10,617 nt of DNA, from positions 1-10,617 of the forward strand of contig JAKAXN010000131.1 in the NCBI GenBank assembly GCA_021816565.1. The letters run 5' to 3'. Below the pieces are notes generated by a model, which saw only the letters and a list, made by a program, of their open reading frames with translations, was not told where the DNA came from and did no database searches. The first letter of the stretch is position 1; every line of letters starts with the position of its first letter. The position numbers were made by a program, and so were the translations under genes. The DNA comes from Actinomycetes bacterium. GTDB lineage: Bacteria > Actinomycetota > Acidimicrobiia > Acidimicrobiales > Palsa-688. Of this stretch, positions 1 to 6,624 are shown piece after piece.

Positions 1-212
1 CGCCACATCGGCACTATCCGCTGGCCGGCCCGCTGGCGGGCCTCGTCCCGGCGCCGGATGGCGTCGAGGCGCTGCCGGCGGGCCTTCTCCTGGGCGGCTA
101 CCGCCATCTGCCTCAGCGTGGCGTTGCGCTCGTCGAGCACCGGGGGCCCGCTGCAGGCCCGGGGGGCCATCGGTCGTAAGTCGGCGATCGGCACCCCTGA
201 CGCCCCTCTCAT
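1..212 (-). CDS. Partial small charged protein of unknown function, 5' end only
   Basis: An open minus-strand frame runs from an ATG at 212-210 off the left edge, so about 70 N-terminal codons are visible. The translation begins MRGASGVPIADLRPMAP and turns into an Ala/Arg/Glu/Gln-rich stretch (EKARRQRLDAIRRRDEARQR) that would form a long charged helix or coiled coil. Codons favour G/C in the third position, which supports coding. The start is uncertain. A GTG at 194-192 has a better placed GAGGGG about 8 bases upstream, whereas the ATG has only GAGGA about 13 bases away. It lies on the same strand as the crotonase gene, 146 bases downstream of it, so it may be a separate unit. I recognise no family. 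The missing C-terminal part is needed to assign any role. Confidence 0.45.
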   Translation of the reverse strand, partial: MRGASGVPIADLRPMAPRACSGPPVLDERNATLRQMAVAAQEKARRQRLDAIRRRDEARQRAGQRIVPMW

Positions 213-330
213 CCACGGGTAGGTGTCCTCGACCCTGTCACCAATTCTACGGCCTCCCGGGCGGGTAGCCGCCCGGACTTTCGTCCCGGCCGCAGGCGTC
301 GGGTCGACCGACTGGTGCAGCACCCCGAAT

Positions 331-347
331 CCCCCCGCATCGGAGGG
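331..347 (-). terminator. Possible hairpin terminator downstream of the crotonase gene
   Basis: Read on the minus strand, 12 bases after the TGA of the crotonase gene, the RNA CCCCUCCG-AUG-CGGGGGG can fold into a 7-bp stem (one U-G wobble) with a 3-base loop. No U-tract follows, which is common for GC-rich actinobacterial terminators but also weakens the call. The rest of 213-358 shows no other clear signal. Confidence 0.35.
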
Positions 348-358
348 GCCGGGTCCGG

Positions 359-1123
359 TCAGGCGAAGTTCGGTTCCCGCTTCTCGGCGAACGCCTTGAA
401 CGCCTCCCGGACATCGGGGCCGGTGAGGTTGACGGCCTGGGCCTGCGATTCGGCCTCCAGCGCCTGATCCATCGAAGTCTCGAAGCTCTTGTTGAGAAGC
501 GTCTTCGACATGGACAGGGCCAGGGCCGGACCCGACGCCAGCCGGGCCGCCCACGACGAGACCACCTCGTCGAGCTCGCTCGGGGCCACGACCCGGTTGA
601 CCAGGCCCATCGCCGACGCGTCGGCGGAGGAGAGCATGTCCCCGAGCAGGACCAGCTCCTTGGCCTTCTGCATCCCGACCAGGCGGGGCAGCAGCCACGA
701 TCCCCCGCAGTCGACGCTGAGGCCCCGGCGCCGGAAGATCTGGGAGAAGCGGGCCCGGTCCGTGGCGACCACCAGGTCACAGGCCAGGGCCAGATTCATG
801 CCGGCCCCCACCGCCACCCCGTCCACCCGGGCGATGGTCGGCTTGCTCATCCGGTGCAGGGCCAAAGCGGCGTCCGCCACGTCGCGCATCGCCATCAGCG
901 GGTGGGCGCTGCCGGAGGGGTCACGGCCCAGGTCGGCGCCCGAGCAGAAGTCCTCCCCGGCGCCGGTCAGCACCACCACCCGGTCGTCGGGGCGGCTGTT
1001 GATCTCGGCGAAGATGCCCCCCAGCTGCTTCCACAGGGCCGGCGTGACGGCGTTCTTGCGCTGCGGCCGGTTGAGCGTCACCGTCACGATCCCCCCCGAC
1101 CGGTCGACCAGTACGTCAGCCAT
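359..1123 (-). CDS. Enoyl-CoA hydratase/isomerase (crotonase) family protein
   Basis: This 254-residue protein has the crotonase fold, which binds acyl-CoA thioesters and stabilises an enolate in an oxyanion hole. The first oxyanion segment is FCSGADL (residues 59-65) and the second is GVAVGAGMNLALACD (102-116), followed by the LPRLVG helix. Length is normal for a monofunctional member. The two glutamates of classical hydratases are absent: the GCEL Glu is Asn110 and the QPEI Glu is Phe130. An Asp (D138, in SVDCGG) sits where PaaG-like isomerases carry a catalytic Asp. It may therefore be an enoyl-CoA isomerase or another crotonase activity rather than a beta-oxidation hydratase; this is inferred. 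I chose the ATG at 1123 because AGGGAGGG lies 9 bases upstream. A GTG at 1156 would add 11 residues but includes that site. It lies 87 bases after the giant secreted gene, with no evident functional link. Confidence 0.9.
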   Translation of the reverse strand: MADVLVDRSGGIVTVTLNRPQRKNAVTPALWKQLGGIFAEINSRPDDRVVVLTGAGEDFCSGADLGRDPSGSAHPLMAMRDVADAALALHRMSKPTIARVDGVAVGAGMNLALACDLVVATDRARFSQIFRRRGLSVDCGGSWLLPRLVGMQKAKELVLLGDMLSSADASAMGLVNRVVAPSELDEVVSSWAARLASGPALALSMSKTLLNKSFETSMDQALEAESQAQAVNLTGPDVREAFKAFAEKREPNFA

Positions 1124-1140
1124 CTGCCCGGACCCTCCCT
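1124..1140 (-). promoter_or_regulatory. Shine-Dalgarno site deciding the crotonase start
   Basis: On the minus strand AGGGAGGG (1140-1133) precedes the ATG at 1123 by 9 bases. It favours this start over the upstream in-frame GTG at 1156, whose own upstream sequence shows no comparable purine run. Confidence 0.6.
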
Positions 1141-1210
1141 GCCAGCCGTCTGTCACCGGGGCGACGCTAGTCCTCCACCCCGGGCGGCGGGCGGGTCGGG
1201 GCCCAGTAGC

Positions 1211-4200
1211 TCAGGAGCCGGTCACCTCCAGGGCAGCCAGATTCCAGCGATCGGTCGTCGGCGCGGAGTCGTTGAGCATCACCGGCGCCGGCGACGCCAC
1301 GGGATAGGTGATCTGTTGCACCCAGAAGGTCTCCCCCACCCTCGTGTCGACCCACTGGTGCACCAGGGACTGGCCCGTTCCCACGGTCCGGGATATCGCC
1401 TGGTCCCAGTCCTCACCGACGGCGAAGACCAGTGACTCCTGCCCGGTGGTCGTGAGGCCCACGGTCGGAGCACCGCTGGATGCTCCGGCTGTAGCGGTGG
1501 CCCCGGGCCCACTCGAGCCTTCGAAGCTCAAGACGCTGAGGCTCTGGTCGTAACCGGTCTGCGCCGCAGTGGAACTCACCGTCACTGCGGACAGTACCGA
1601 AGGGGCCGTCGCGGTCCAGATCTCGGCTGTGCCGCTCTGCCCGTCGGCCCGGGCCGCCAGCTTCCAGGTCAGACCTGCGCCGGTCACGGTTGCCGTCTGC
1701 GGCGCTCCTCCCGGACCGTCAGACGAGACGAAGGCGACCAGAAGCTCGTTGGCCTTGGCGGTGCTGAAGGCCGAGGTCGTGACGGTGGGTCCGGACCCGT
1801 CGGCGGCTACGTGCACGTCGGTCGCCGGGGGATGGGAGGATCCCGGGGTGACAGCCGGCGAGGGGCTGGACGCAGCGCTGGGTCCGATGGCGTTCACGGC
1901 GATCACGGTGAAGGTGTAGGCCGAGCCATTGGTCAAGCCGCTCAGAGCTACCGAGGTAGCCGGCTGACTGCCGGTAACAGACGTTGATGCCTGCGCGACG
2001 GACCCGATGTAGGGAGTGACCGTGTAGGCGGTGATGGGGCTGCCCCCGTCGGACGGAGCGGTCCATGACACGGAGGCCGACTGGTTACCCGCTACCGCGG
2101 TCACCCCGGTCGGTGGCGAAGGGGCGGTCGGCGCGCTGGGGGCGGACCCCACGACCTCCACAGCCGTCAGGTTCCACCGGTCCGCGGTGGGGGCCGTGTC
2201 GTTCACCGTCACCGGCGTGCCCGACGCGGGAACCGCGTTGGTCTGCTGCTGAACCCAGAACGTGTCGCCGGTCGTGGTCTCGACCCACTGGTCGGTCAGC
2301 GCCTGCCCGGGGCCGGCGGTGCGCCCCTGGGCACTGTCCCAGTCGTTGCCCACTCCGTAGACCAGCGAGTTGTCGCGGGTCGTGTTCAACGAGACGGTGG
2401 GAGCCCCGGAGGCGGCAGATCCGGTCGCGACTGCTCCGACACCGGAGCTGCCCTCGAAGCTCTTCACCGTGAGCATCTGGTAGTAGCCGCTCTGTCCTTC
2501 TGCGGCGGACACTGTCACACCGGTCAGCGGGGAGGAGGCGGTCGCCCACCACACCTCCGCGGTGCCGTACTCGCTGTTCGAACGGCCGGCCAGTTTCCAA
2601 CTCAGCCCGGCCCCGCTGACGGTCGCGCTCTGACCGCCTGGAATCCCCGGGCCATCCGATGACACGAAAGCGACGAGGGTTTCGCCGGCCTGGGCGGTGC
2701 TGAATGTGGGGGTCGTGACGCTGCCTCCGGTTGCATCGGCGGACACACTCACGTCCATCACGGGATTGGAGGTGGCGGTGGGCGTGATCGGCGTCGTGGC
2801 GCTGGAGGCGGGCCCGGTTCCGACCGAGTTGGTTGCAGCGACCGTGAAGCTGTACGAGGTTCCGTTGGTCAACCCCGTCACAGACGCAAAAGTCGAGGGC
2901 GGGCTACCGGTCACAGTGACAGCCTTCTGGGCCGAGGCGCCCACGAAAGGCGTGACCGTATAGGAGGTGATCTGGCTGCCGCCATCAGCCGGAGCGGTCC
3001 ACGACACTGTCGCCGACCCGTCGCCCGGCGCAGCCTTGACCTGGGTGGGCACCCCGGGCGGGGTCGGCTGCGGGGCGACGTCGAGTTGGACGCTCACGGT
3101 CTGGGCAGCTCCCTGGCTGGGCGTGACCGTGACGACGGCGGAGTAGTTACCGGCGGCCAGCCCCGCCGTGTCGGCCTGCAGGGTGAGCGTTGCCGGGACC
3201 GTGCCGCTGGTTGGCGTGACGGACAGCCAACTTTCGTCCGACCCGGCCGCGAAGGTGATCGGTTGGGACCCTCCGTTGGTGAGCGACACCGTCTGCGCCG
3301 GAGGGTTCCCGGCCCCGGCGGTGGTGCTGAAACTCACGCTGTTCGGTGCCGCCCCGAGTCCCAGCGGAGTGGACGGGGTCCAAGCCGTAACGGTTCCGCC
3401 AGCGGCGGATGTGGCTCCACTCCACGAGCCGGCGATCACCCTTCCGTTGGCCACTATCGGAGCGTCGTAAACCGCGAAGCCGTTCGATCCGCTGTTCCAC
3501 AGGGTGGCTCCCGTCGAGGCATTGAAGGCCGCCACGCTCCCGTCGTTGACTCCCACGTATACGACGCCGTTGGCGATCGTCGGTGGTGAGTTGGGGGAGT
3601 TGCTGATGCTCGTGCCGACCGTCCTGCTCCACGCCACCGACAGAGAGCAGTCGGGCTGGACTGCCAGGGCAACCAGTCCTCCCGCCACTCCGGTGAGCCC
3701 GGGGCCGGTGTCCACCAGGTAGAGCATGTTGGTCGTCGGGTCGTATACGGGCGTTCCCGAGATACCCCCCTTACCGATGTCGTCGATGTCCTGGTTGAGG
3801 GTGATCACCTGCACGTTGGACCCGTCGTAGCCGGTGTCGGCCTCCAGATTCGGCGCCGAGGTCACGTAGAGGTTTCCGTTCTTGTTCCCCGCCGCCAGCA
3901 TCGTCGGGCAGCCCGGCGGCTGGAACGGCAGCGGAGTGGCGGCGAAGTCCTGGTCGCAGGGAGGGCTGCTTCCGCAGTTGTAGTTCGGAGACTGGGGGGG
4001 TTGGTACCAGCCGAGGAGGTTCAGATTGGCGTCGAGAGCCAGGAGGCTCCCCGAATAGGGGGTGTACCCCTCATCACCGGTGAGGTTGGTGGCGTCATCG
4101 GCGCTGGCCGCGAATACGTGACCGGTGGCGGCATCGACTGAAACGCCCCCGGATCCCCAGATACCCCCTCCGGCCTCGCTGGCCGGGAGGCTGGGAACCG

Positions 4201-5707
4201 TCACCCAGTGCTTGACCGGCGCCGGCACCGACCCGCTGACGTCGACCTGGTAGATCCCGCCCTGCCACGGGGCCTGATCGCACCCGTTGCTACCTGTCGG
4301 GATGTAGAGGCTGCCACCCGACAGGTTCAGTCCACCCCAGACGTAGTTGGTAGCCGGGTCGGCCACGATCGGCACGGCCGGGGCGACCTGACTACCGTCG
4401 GCCAGCGAGAGGGTCCGTAGGTCCCCGTCGTCGGTTACCGCGTAGATCCGATCCGCCGACAGGTCCACCGCTGGCGTCGCGGAGATTCCGAGACCCCCGG
4501 GTATCCCGCAACTGGCCGGAGCGGTCGCCAGATGGTCGCTCCAGAGCACGGCGCCGGTGTTGGCGTCGAGGGCATACACCGTGTCCTGGTTGGTCGCAGC
4601 TATCACGACGTCGTGGATCGCCCCCATGACCTGCACTGCGCTCAGGAACAGCGGCTGGGCCGTGACCTTGCCGTCGAGAGACGTGGACCAGTTCTGGCTC
4701 AAGGAGGCGGCGTTGGCCGTTCCAATTTGGGATTCGGCTGGAGCCGTCCCACTTCGACCGGAGTCGTGCCCTACGGTCGTCCAGTCCACGCCGTCCGCGG
4801 GAGCGGGGCTGTTCACGACAAGAGTGACGGTCACCACCTGGGGAGAGCCCGAAACGCCCGAGGCGGTGACGGTTATGTGCCCGGTGTAGGTCCCGGCTAC
4901 CAGCCCGGCTGCCGAAGCGGTGACGCTCAGGGACTGCGGCGCGGTGCCGGTCGCCGGGGTGACGGTCAGCCACTGCGAATCACTGGAAGCGGAGAAGCTG
5001 AGGCTTCCCCCGCCGGCGTTGGAGACGGAGATGGTCGAGGGAGATGGTGCGGCAGCGCCGATGATGGCCCCCTCGGCGAGAGTCGACGGGCTGACCGAAA
5101 GGTCCGGAGGAGAATTTCCAACAGTCGCGTAGGCGGAGATGGGGGTGTTGTCCCACCGTGGCCCGGGGGTCCACGTGGCGGGCAGAGACGTGAGATTCGA
5201 CTGGCTGCTGCCCTCTGAGAGCGGTCCGCTGGGGGCGTCCCTGAAAGCAAATGTCCCGGACCCCAGCGGTGAGAGCACGCTGATCCAGTACGGATCACCG
5301 GAGGTGATGGTCGCGGCCGGGACGGTCACGGTGTTCCAGGCCCCGCTGGTGGGGGAGGAGATCGTCCCTCCGGTCAGGAGACTGCCCGGCTGACCCGCAG
5401 CGTCGCTGTACAGCCCTACCTCCACGGATGAGGCCTGCGAGGTCGAATCTACGTACACGGATAGAGAGGTGACCGCTCCAGAGGCACCCGCCGTGGCCTG
5501 GAAGGCCTCGGCCAGCCCGGAGCTGTTGGAATCGTGGTTCGACTGCACCGTCTGGGTGCCCAGCCCGACGGTTCCCGCCGCCCGGGCCACCGGTACCGAC
5601 ATCAGCTGGATCCCCATCAGGACGAGCAGTAGGGACGCCGATACCGCGATCGCCCGGCCCGTCACGTGCCGCGTCCTGACCACGGCCCTGATCTTCAGCA
5701 CGGACAC
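1211..5707 (-). CDS. Giant secreted multidomain protein: PQQ-type beta-propeller with BACON-like, FN3 and duplicated C-terminal modules
   Basis: The 1,498-residue product starts with a basic N-region and a hydrophobic core (SLLLVLMGIQL), ending at VARA-A near residue 43, so it is probably exported by Sec. Approximate domain order: 45-198, a beta-sandwich of the VGLYSDAAGQPGSLL type; 200-298, BACON-like (DSQWLTVTPATG); 303-780, a beta-propeller with PQQ-type repeats such as TVYALDANTGAVLW and GSVAAFNASTGATLW; 782-877, a second BACON-like domain; 880-980, FN3; 981-1188, an unnamed module; 1190-1290, FN3; 1292-1498, the unnamed module again. All six cysteines I see lie in the propeller. There is no LPXTG motif or C-terminal membrane helix, so it is released or held non-covalently. 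BACON and FN3 domains often bind carbohydrate or act as spacers, so adhesion or glycan binding is a guess. No enzymatic motif was recognised. The start is GTG with a weak ribosome site; GTG at 5701 is an alternative. Base composition is less GC-rich than in neighbouring genes. Confidence 0.88.
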   Translation of the reverse strand: MSVLKIRAVVRTRHVTGRAIAVSASLLLVLMGIQLMSVPVARAAGTVGLGTQTVQSNHDSNSSGLAEAFQATAGASGAVTSLSVYVDSTSQASSVEVGLYSDAAGQPGSLLTGGTISSPTSGAWNTVTVPAATITSGDPYWISVLSPLGSGTFAFRDAPSGPLSEGSSQSNLTSLPATWTPGPRWDNTPISAYATVGNSPPDLSVSPSTLAEGAIIGAAAPSPSTISVSNAGGGSLSFSASSDSQWLTVTPATGTAPQSLSVTASAAGLVAGTYTGHITVTASGVSGSPQVVTVTLVVNSPAPADGVDWTTVGHDSGRSGTAPAESQIGTANAASLSQNWSTSLDGKVTAQPLFLSAVQVMGAIHDVVIAATNQDTVYALDANTGAVLWSDHLATAPASCGIPGGLGISATPAVDLSADRIYAVTDDGDLRTLSLADGSQVAPAVPIVADPATNYVWGGLNLSGGSLYIPTGSNGCDQAPWQGGIYQVDVSGSVPAPVKHWVTVPSLPASEAGGGIWGSGGVSVDAATGHVFAASADDATNLTGDEGYTPYSGSLLALDANLNLLGWYQPPQSPNYNCGSSPPCDQDFAATPLPFQPPGCPTMLAAGNKNGNLYVTSAPNLEADTGYDGSNVQVITLNQDIDDIGKGGISGTPVYDPTTNMLYLVDTGPGLTGVAGGLVALAVQPDCSLSVAWSRTVGTSISNSPNSPPTIANGVVYVGVNDGSVAAFNASTGATLWNSGSNGFAVYDAPIVANGRVIAGSWSGATSAAGGTVTAWTPSTPLGLGAAPNSVSFSTTAGAGNPPAQTVSLTNGGSQPITFAAGSDESWLSVTPTSGTVPATLTLQADTAGLAAGNYSAVVTVTPSQGAAQTVSVQLDVAPQPTPPGVPTQVKAAPGDGSATVSWTAPADGGSQITSYTVTPFVGASAQKAVTVTGSPPSTFASVTGLTNGTSYSFTVAATNSVGTGPASSATTPITPTATSNPVMDVSVSADATGGSVTTPTFSTAQAGETLVAFVSSDGPGIPGGQSATVSGAGLSWKLAGRSNSEYGTAEVWWATASSPLTGVTVSAAEGQSGYYQMLTVKSFEGSSGVGAVATGSAASGAPTVSLNTTRDNSLVYGVGNDWDSAQGRTAGPGQALTDQWVETTTGDTFWVQQQTNAVPASGTPVTVNDTAPTADRWNLTAVEVVGSAPSAPTAPSPPTGVTAVAGNQSASVSWTAPSDGGSPITAYTVTPYIGSVAQASTSVTGSQPATSVALSGLTNGSAYTFTVIAVNAIGPSAASSPSPAVTPGSSHPPATDVHVAADGSGPTVTTSAFSTAKANELLVAFVSSDGPGGAPQTATVTGAGLTWKLAARADGQSGTAEIWTATAPSVLSAVTVSSTAAQTGYDQSLSVLSFEGSSGPGATATAGASSGAPTVGLTTTGQESLVFAVGEDWDQAISRTVGTGQSLVHQWVDTRVGETFWVQQITYPVASPAPVMLNDSAPTTDRWNLAALEVTGS
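1214..2162 (-). repeat. Second FN3 plus unnamed module (copy 2 of the C-terminal duplication)
   Basis: This coding segment (residues about 1183-1498) repeats the organisation of the segment before it. The FN3 part contains SWTAPSDGGSPITAYTVTPY, matching SWTAPADGGSQITSYTVTPF in copy 1. The following module shares LVAFVSSDGPG, SFEGSSG, TFWVQQ and DRWNL with copy 1. The final ~42 residues of the two copies match at about 26 positions by hand alignment. This points to intragenic duplication of a two-domain unit followed by divergence. Confidence 0.8.
2146..3075 (-). repeat. First FN3 plus unnamed module (copy 1 of the C-terminal duplication)
   Basis: Residues about 878-1188 hold the first FN3 domain and the first unnamed module, with the landmarks LVAFVSSDGPG, GAGLSWKLAGR, SFEGSSG, GNDWDSAQGRT, GDTFWVQQ and NDTAPTADRWNL. 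The module looks all-beta with conserved Trp residues. I know similar sequences from uncharacterised secreted bacterial proteins but no named family. Confidence 0.8.
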
Positions 5708-5802
5708 CCCATTCGCTCGGAGGATGGTGGAACGTGCCTAACGAGGCGACCGCTATCCGATCTGATACGAGGCCGCTGAGCACTCCGTCCGGGCTCGTGT
5801 AC

Positions 5803-5854
5803 TTCTGAAAGCAGCCGAACTGCCCTGTCACCATCGCCGGCTGCGGGATCAGAA
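5803..5854 (+). promoter_or_regulatory. Two-part stem-loop just upstream of the VIT transporter start
   Basis: TTCTGA (5803-5808) is exactly complementary to TCAGAA (5849-5854). Inside it GCAGCCG (5811-5817) is exactly complementary to CGGCTGC (5838-5844). The two helices are separated by AA on one side and GGGA on the other, and close a 20-nt loop. The outer helix ends 7 bases before the ATG at 5862, so in the leader RNA it would lie at the ribosome binding region. It could be a translational control element, a DNA operator, or chance. It does not resemble the yybP-ykoY manganese riboswitch as I know it. The whole 5708-5861 interval is a divergent promoter region, but I could not pick convincing -35/-10 pairs. 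Confidence 0.4.
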
Positions 5855-5861
5855 TGGGGCG

Positions 5862-6578
5862 ATGACGGCCAAACCGCGGCCAGGGGCGCACCTACCCGAG
5901 CGTCACCGGGGTCACCGCAGCGCCTGGTTGAGGGCGGCGGTGCTGGGCGCCGATGATGGGATCGTCTCCACCGCCAGCCTGATGCTGGGGGTGGCGGCGG
6001 CCAACGCCAGCCATTCGGCTGTCCTGACGGCCGGCCTGGCCGGGCTGGCCGCCGGAGCCATGGCCATGGCGGCCGGGGAGTACGTGTCGGTGTCCTCCCA
6101 GCGTGACAGCGAGCGGGCCGACCTGGCCCGGGAGGAGGCCGAGCTGGCGGCGGCCCCCGACGCCGAGCTGGAGGAGCTGGCCCGGATGTACGCAGCGCGC
6201 GGCGTCGAGGCCCACCTGGCCTGGCAGGTGGCCGAGCAGCTGACCGCCCACGACGCCCTGGCCGCCCACGCCCGCGACGAGCTGGGGCTGAGCGAGGAGA
6301 GGACCGCCCGACCGCTGCAGGCCGCGGTGGCCTCGGCGACCGCCTTCGCCGTCGGAGCCATCCTGCCGGTGCTGACCCTGGTGGTCTCCCCCCGGTCGCT
6401 GCAGTCCCTGCTCATCGCGGTGGTCGCGGTGGTGGGGCTGGCGGTGCTGGGCTGGTCCGGTGCGGTCGCCGGTGGGGCCCCGTGGGGCCGGCCGACCCTG
6501 CGGGTGGTGCTCGGCGGCTCGCTGGCCATGGCGGTGACCATGGCGGTCGGGTTCCTGACCCACACCGCCGGGGCCTAG
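5862..6578 (+). CDS. VIT1/CCC1-family iron/manganese transporter
   Basis: This 238-residue membrane protein belongs to the VIT (CCC1, formerly DUF125) family, whose members move Fe2+ or Mn2+ out of the cytosol. The signature LGADDGIVSTASLMLGVAAA (residues 28-47) forms helix 1, and AGAMAMAAGEYVSVSSQRDSERADL covers helix 2 and the loop entry. A Glu-rich cytosolic segment follows (about 84-148, with E91, E92, E94, E102, E104, E105), as in the metal-binding domain of plant VIT1. Three more helices lie at about 154-175, 181-204 and 212-234, giving five in all. Length is normal. The Asp in helix 1 and the Met/Glu residues in helix 2 match the transport-path residues of the family. The ribosome site is weak (GGGGCG right before ATG), and a stem-loop lies immediately upstream. 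It is divergent from the giant secreted gene. Metal specificity cannot be read from the sequence. Confidence 0.93.
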   Translation: MTAKPRPGAHLPERHRGHRSAWLRAAVLGADDGIVSTASLMLGVAAANASHSAVLTAGLAGLAAGAMAMAAGEYVSVSSQRDSERADLAREEAELAAAPDAELEELARMYAARGVEAHLAWQVAEQLTAHDALAAHARDELGLSEERTARPLQAAVASATAFAVGAILPVLTLVVSPRSLQSLLIAVVAVVGLAVLGWSGAVAGGAPWGRPTLRVVLGGSLAMAVTMAVGFLTHTAGA

Positions 6579-6594
6579 CCGCCCCCCACCGCAG

Positions 6595-6620
6595 CGGCCG
6601 GCCCGGGCCCGGGCCGGCCG
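6595..6620. terminator. Perfect 26-nt palindrome between convergent genes, likely bidirectional terminator
   Basis: The half-site CGGCCGGCCCGGG is followed directly by its exact reverse complement, so the RNA from either strand can fold into an 11-bp all-GC stem with a GGCC-type tetraloop. It lies 17 bases after the transporter stop and 5 bases before the SDR stop, where both transcripts would end. There is no T-tract on either side. Confidence 0.6.
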
Positions 6621-6624
6621 GCGG

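Noticed and set aside
1157..1210. Terminator hairpin after the giant secreted gene
   Set aside because: The GC-rich stretch allows a 5-bp CCCCG/CGGGG pairing around a 14-base loop, too weak to call a terminator.
5803..5854. yybP-ykoY manganese riboswitch before the transporter
   Set aside because: The leader is too short and I do not see the conserved loop sequences of that class; only a simple two-helix hairpin is supported.
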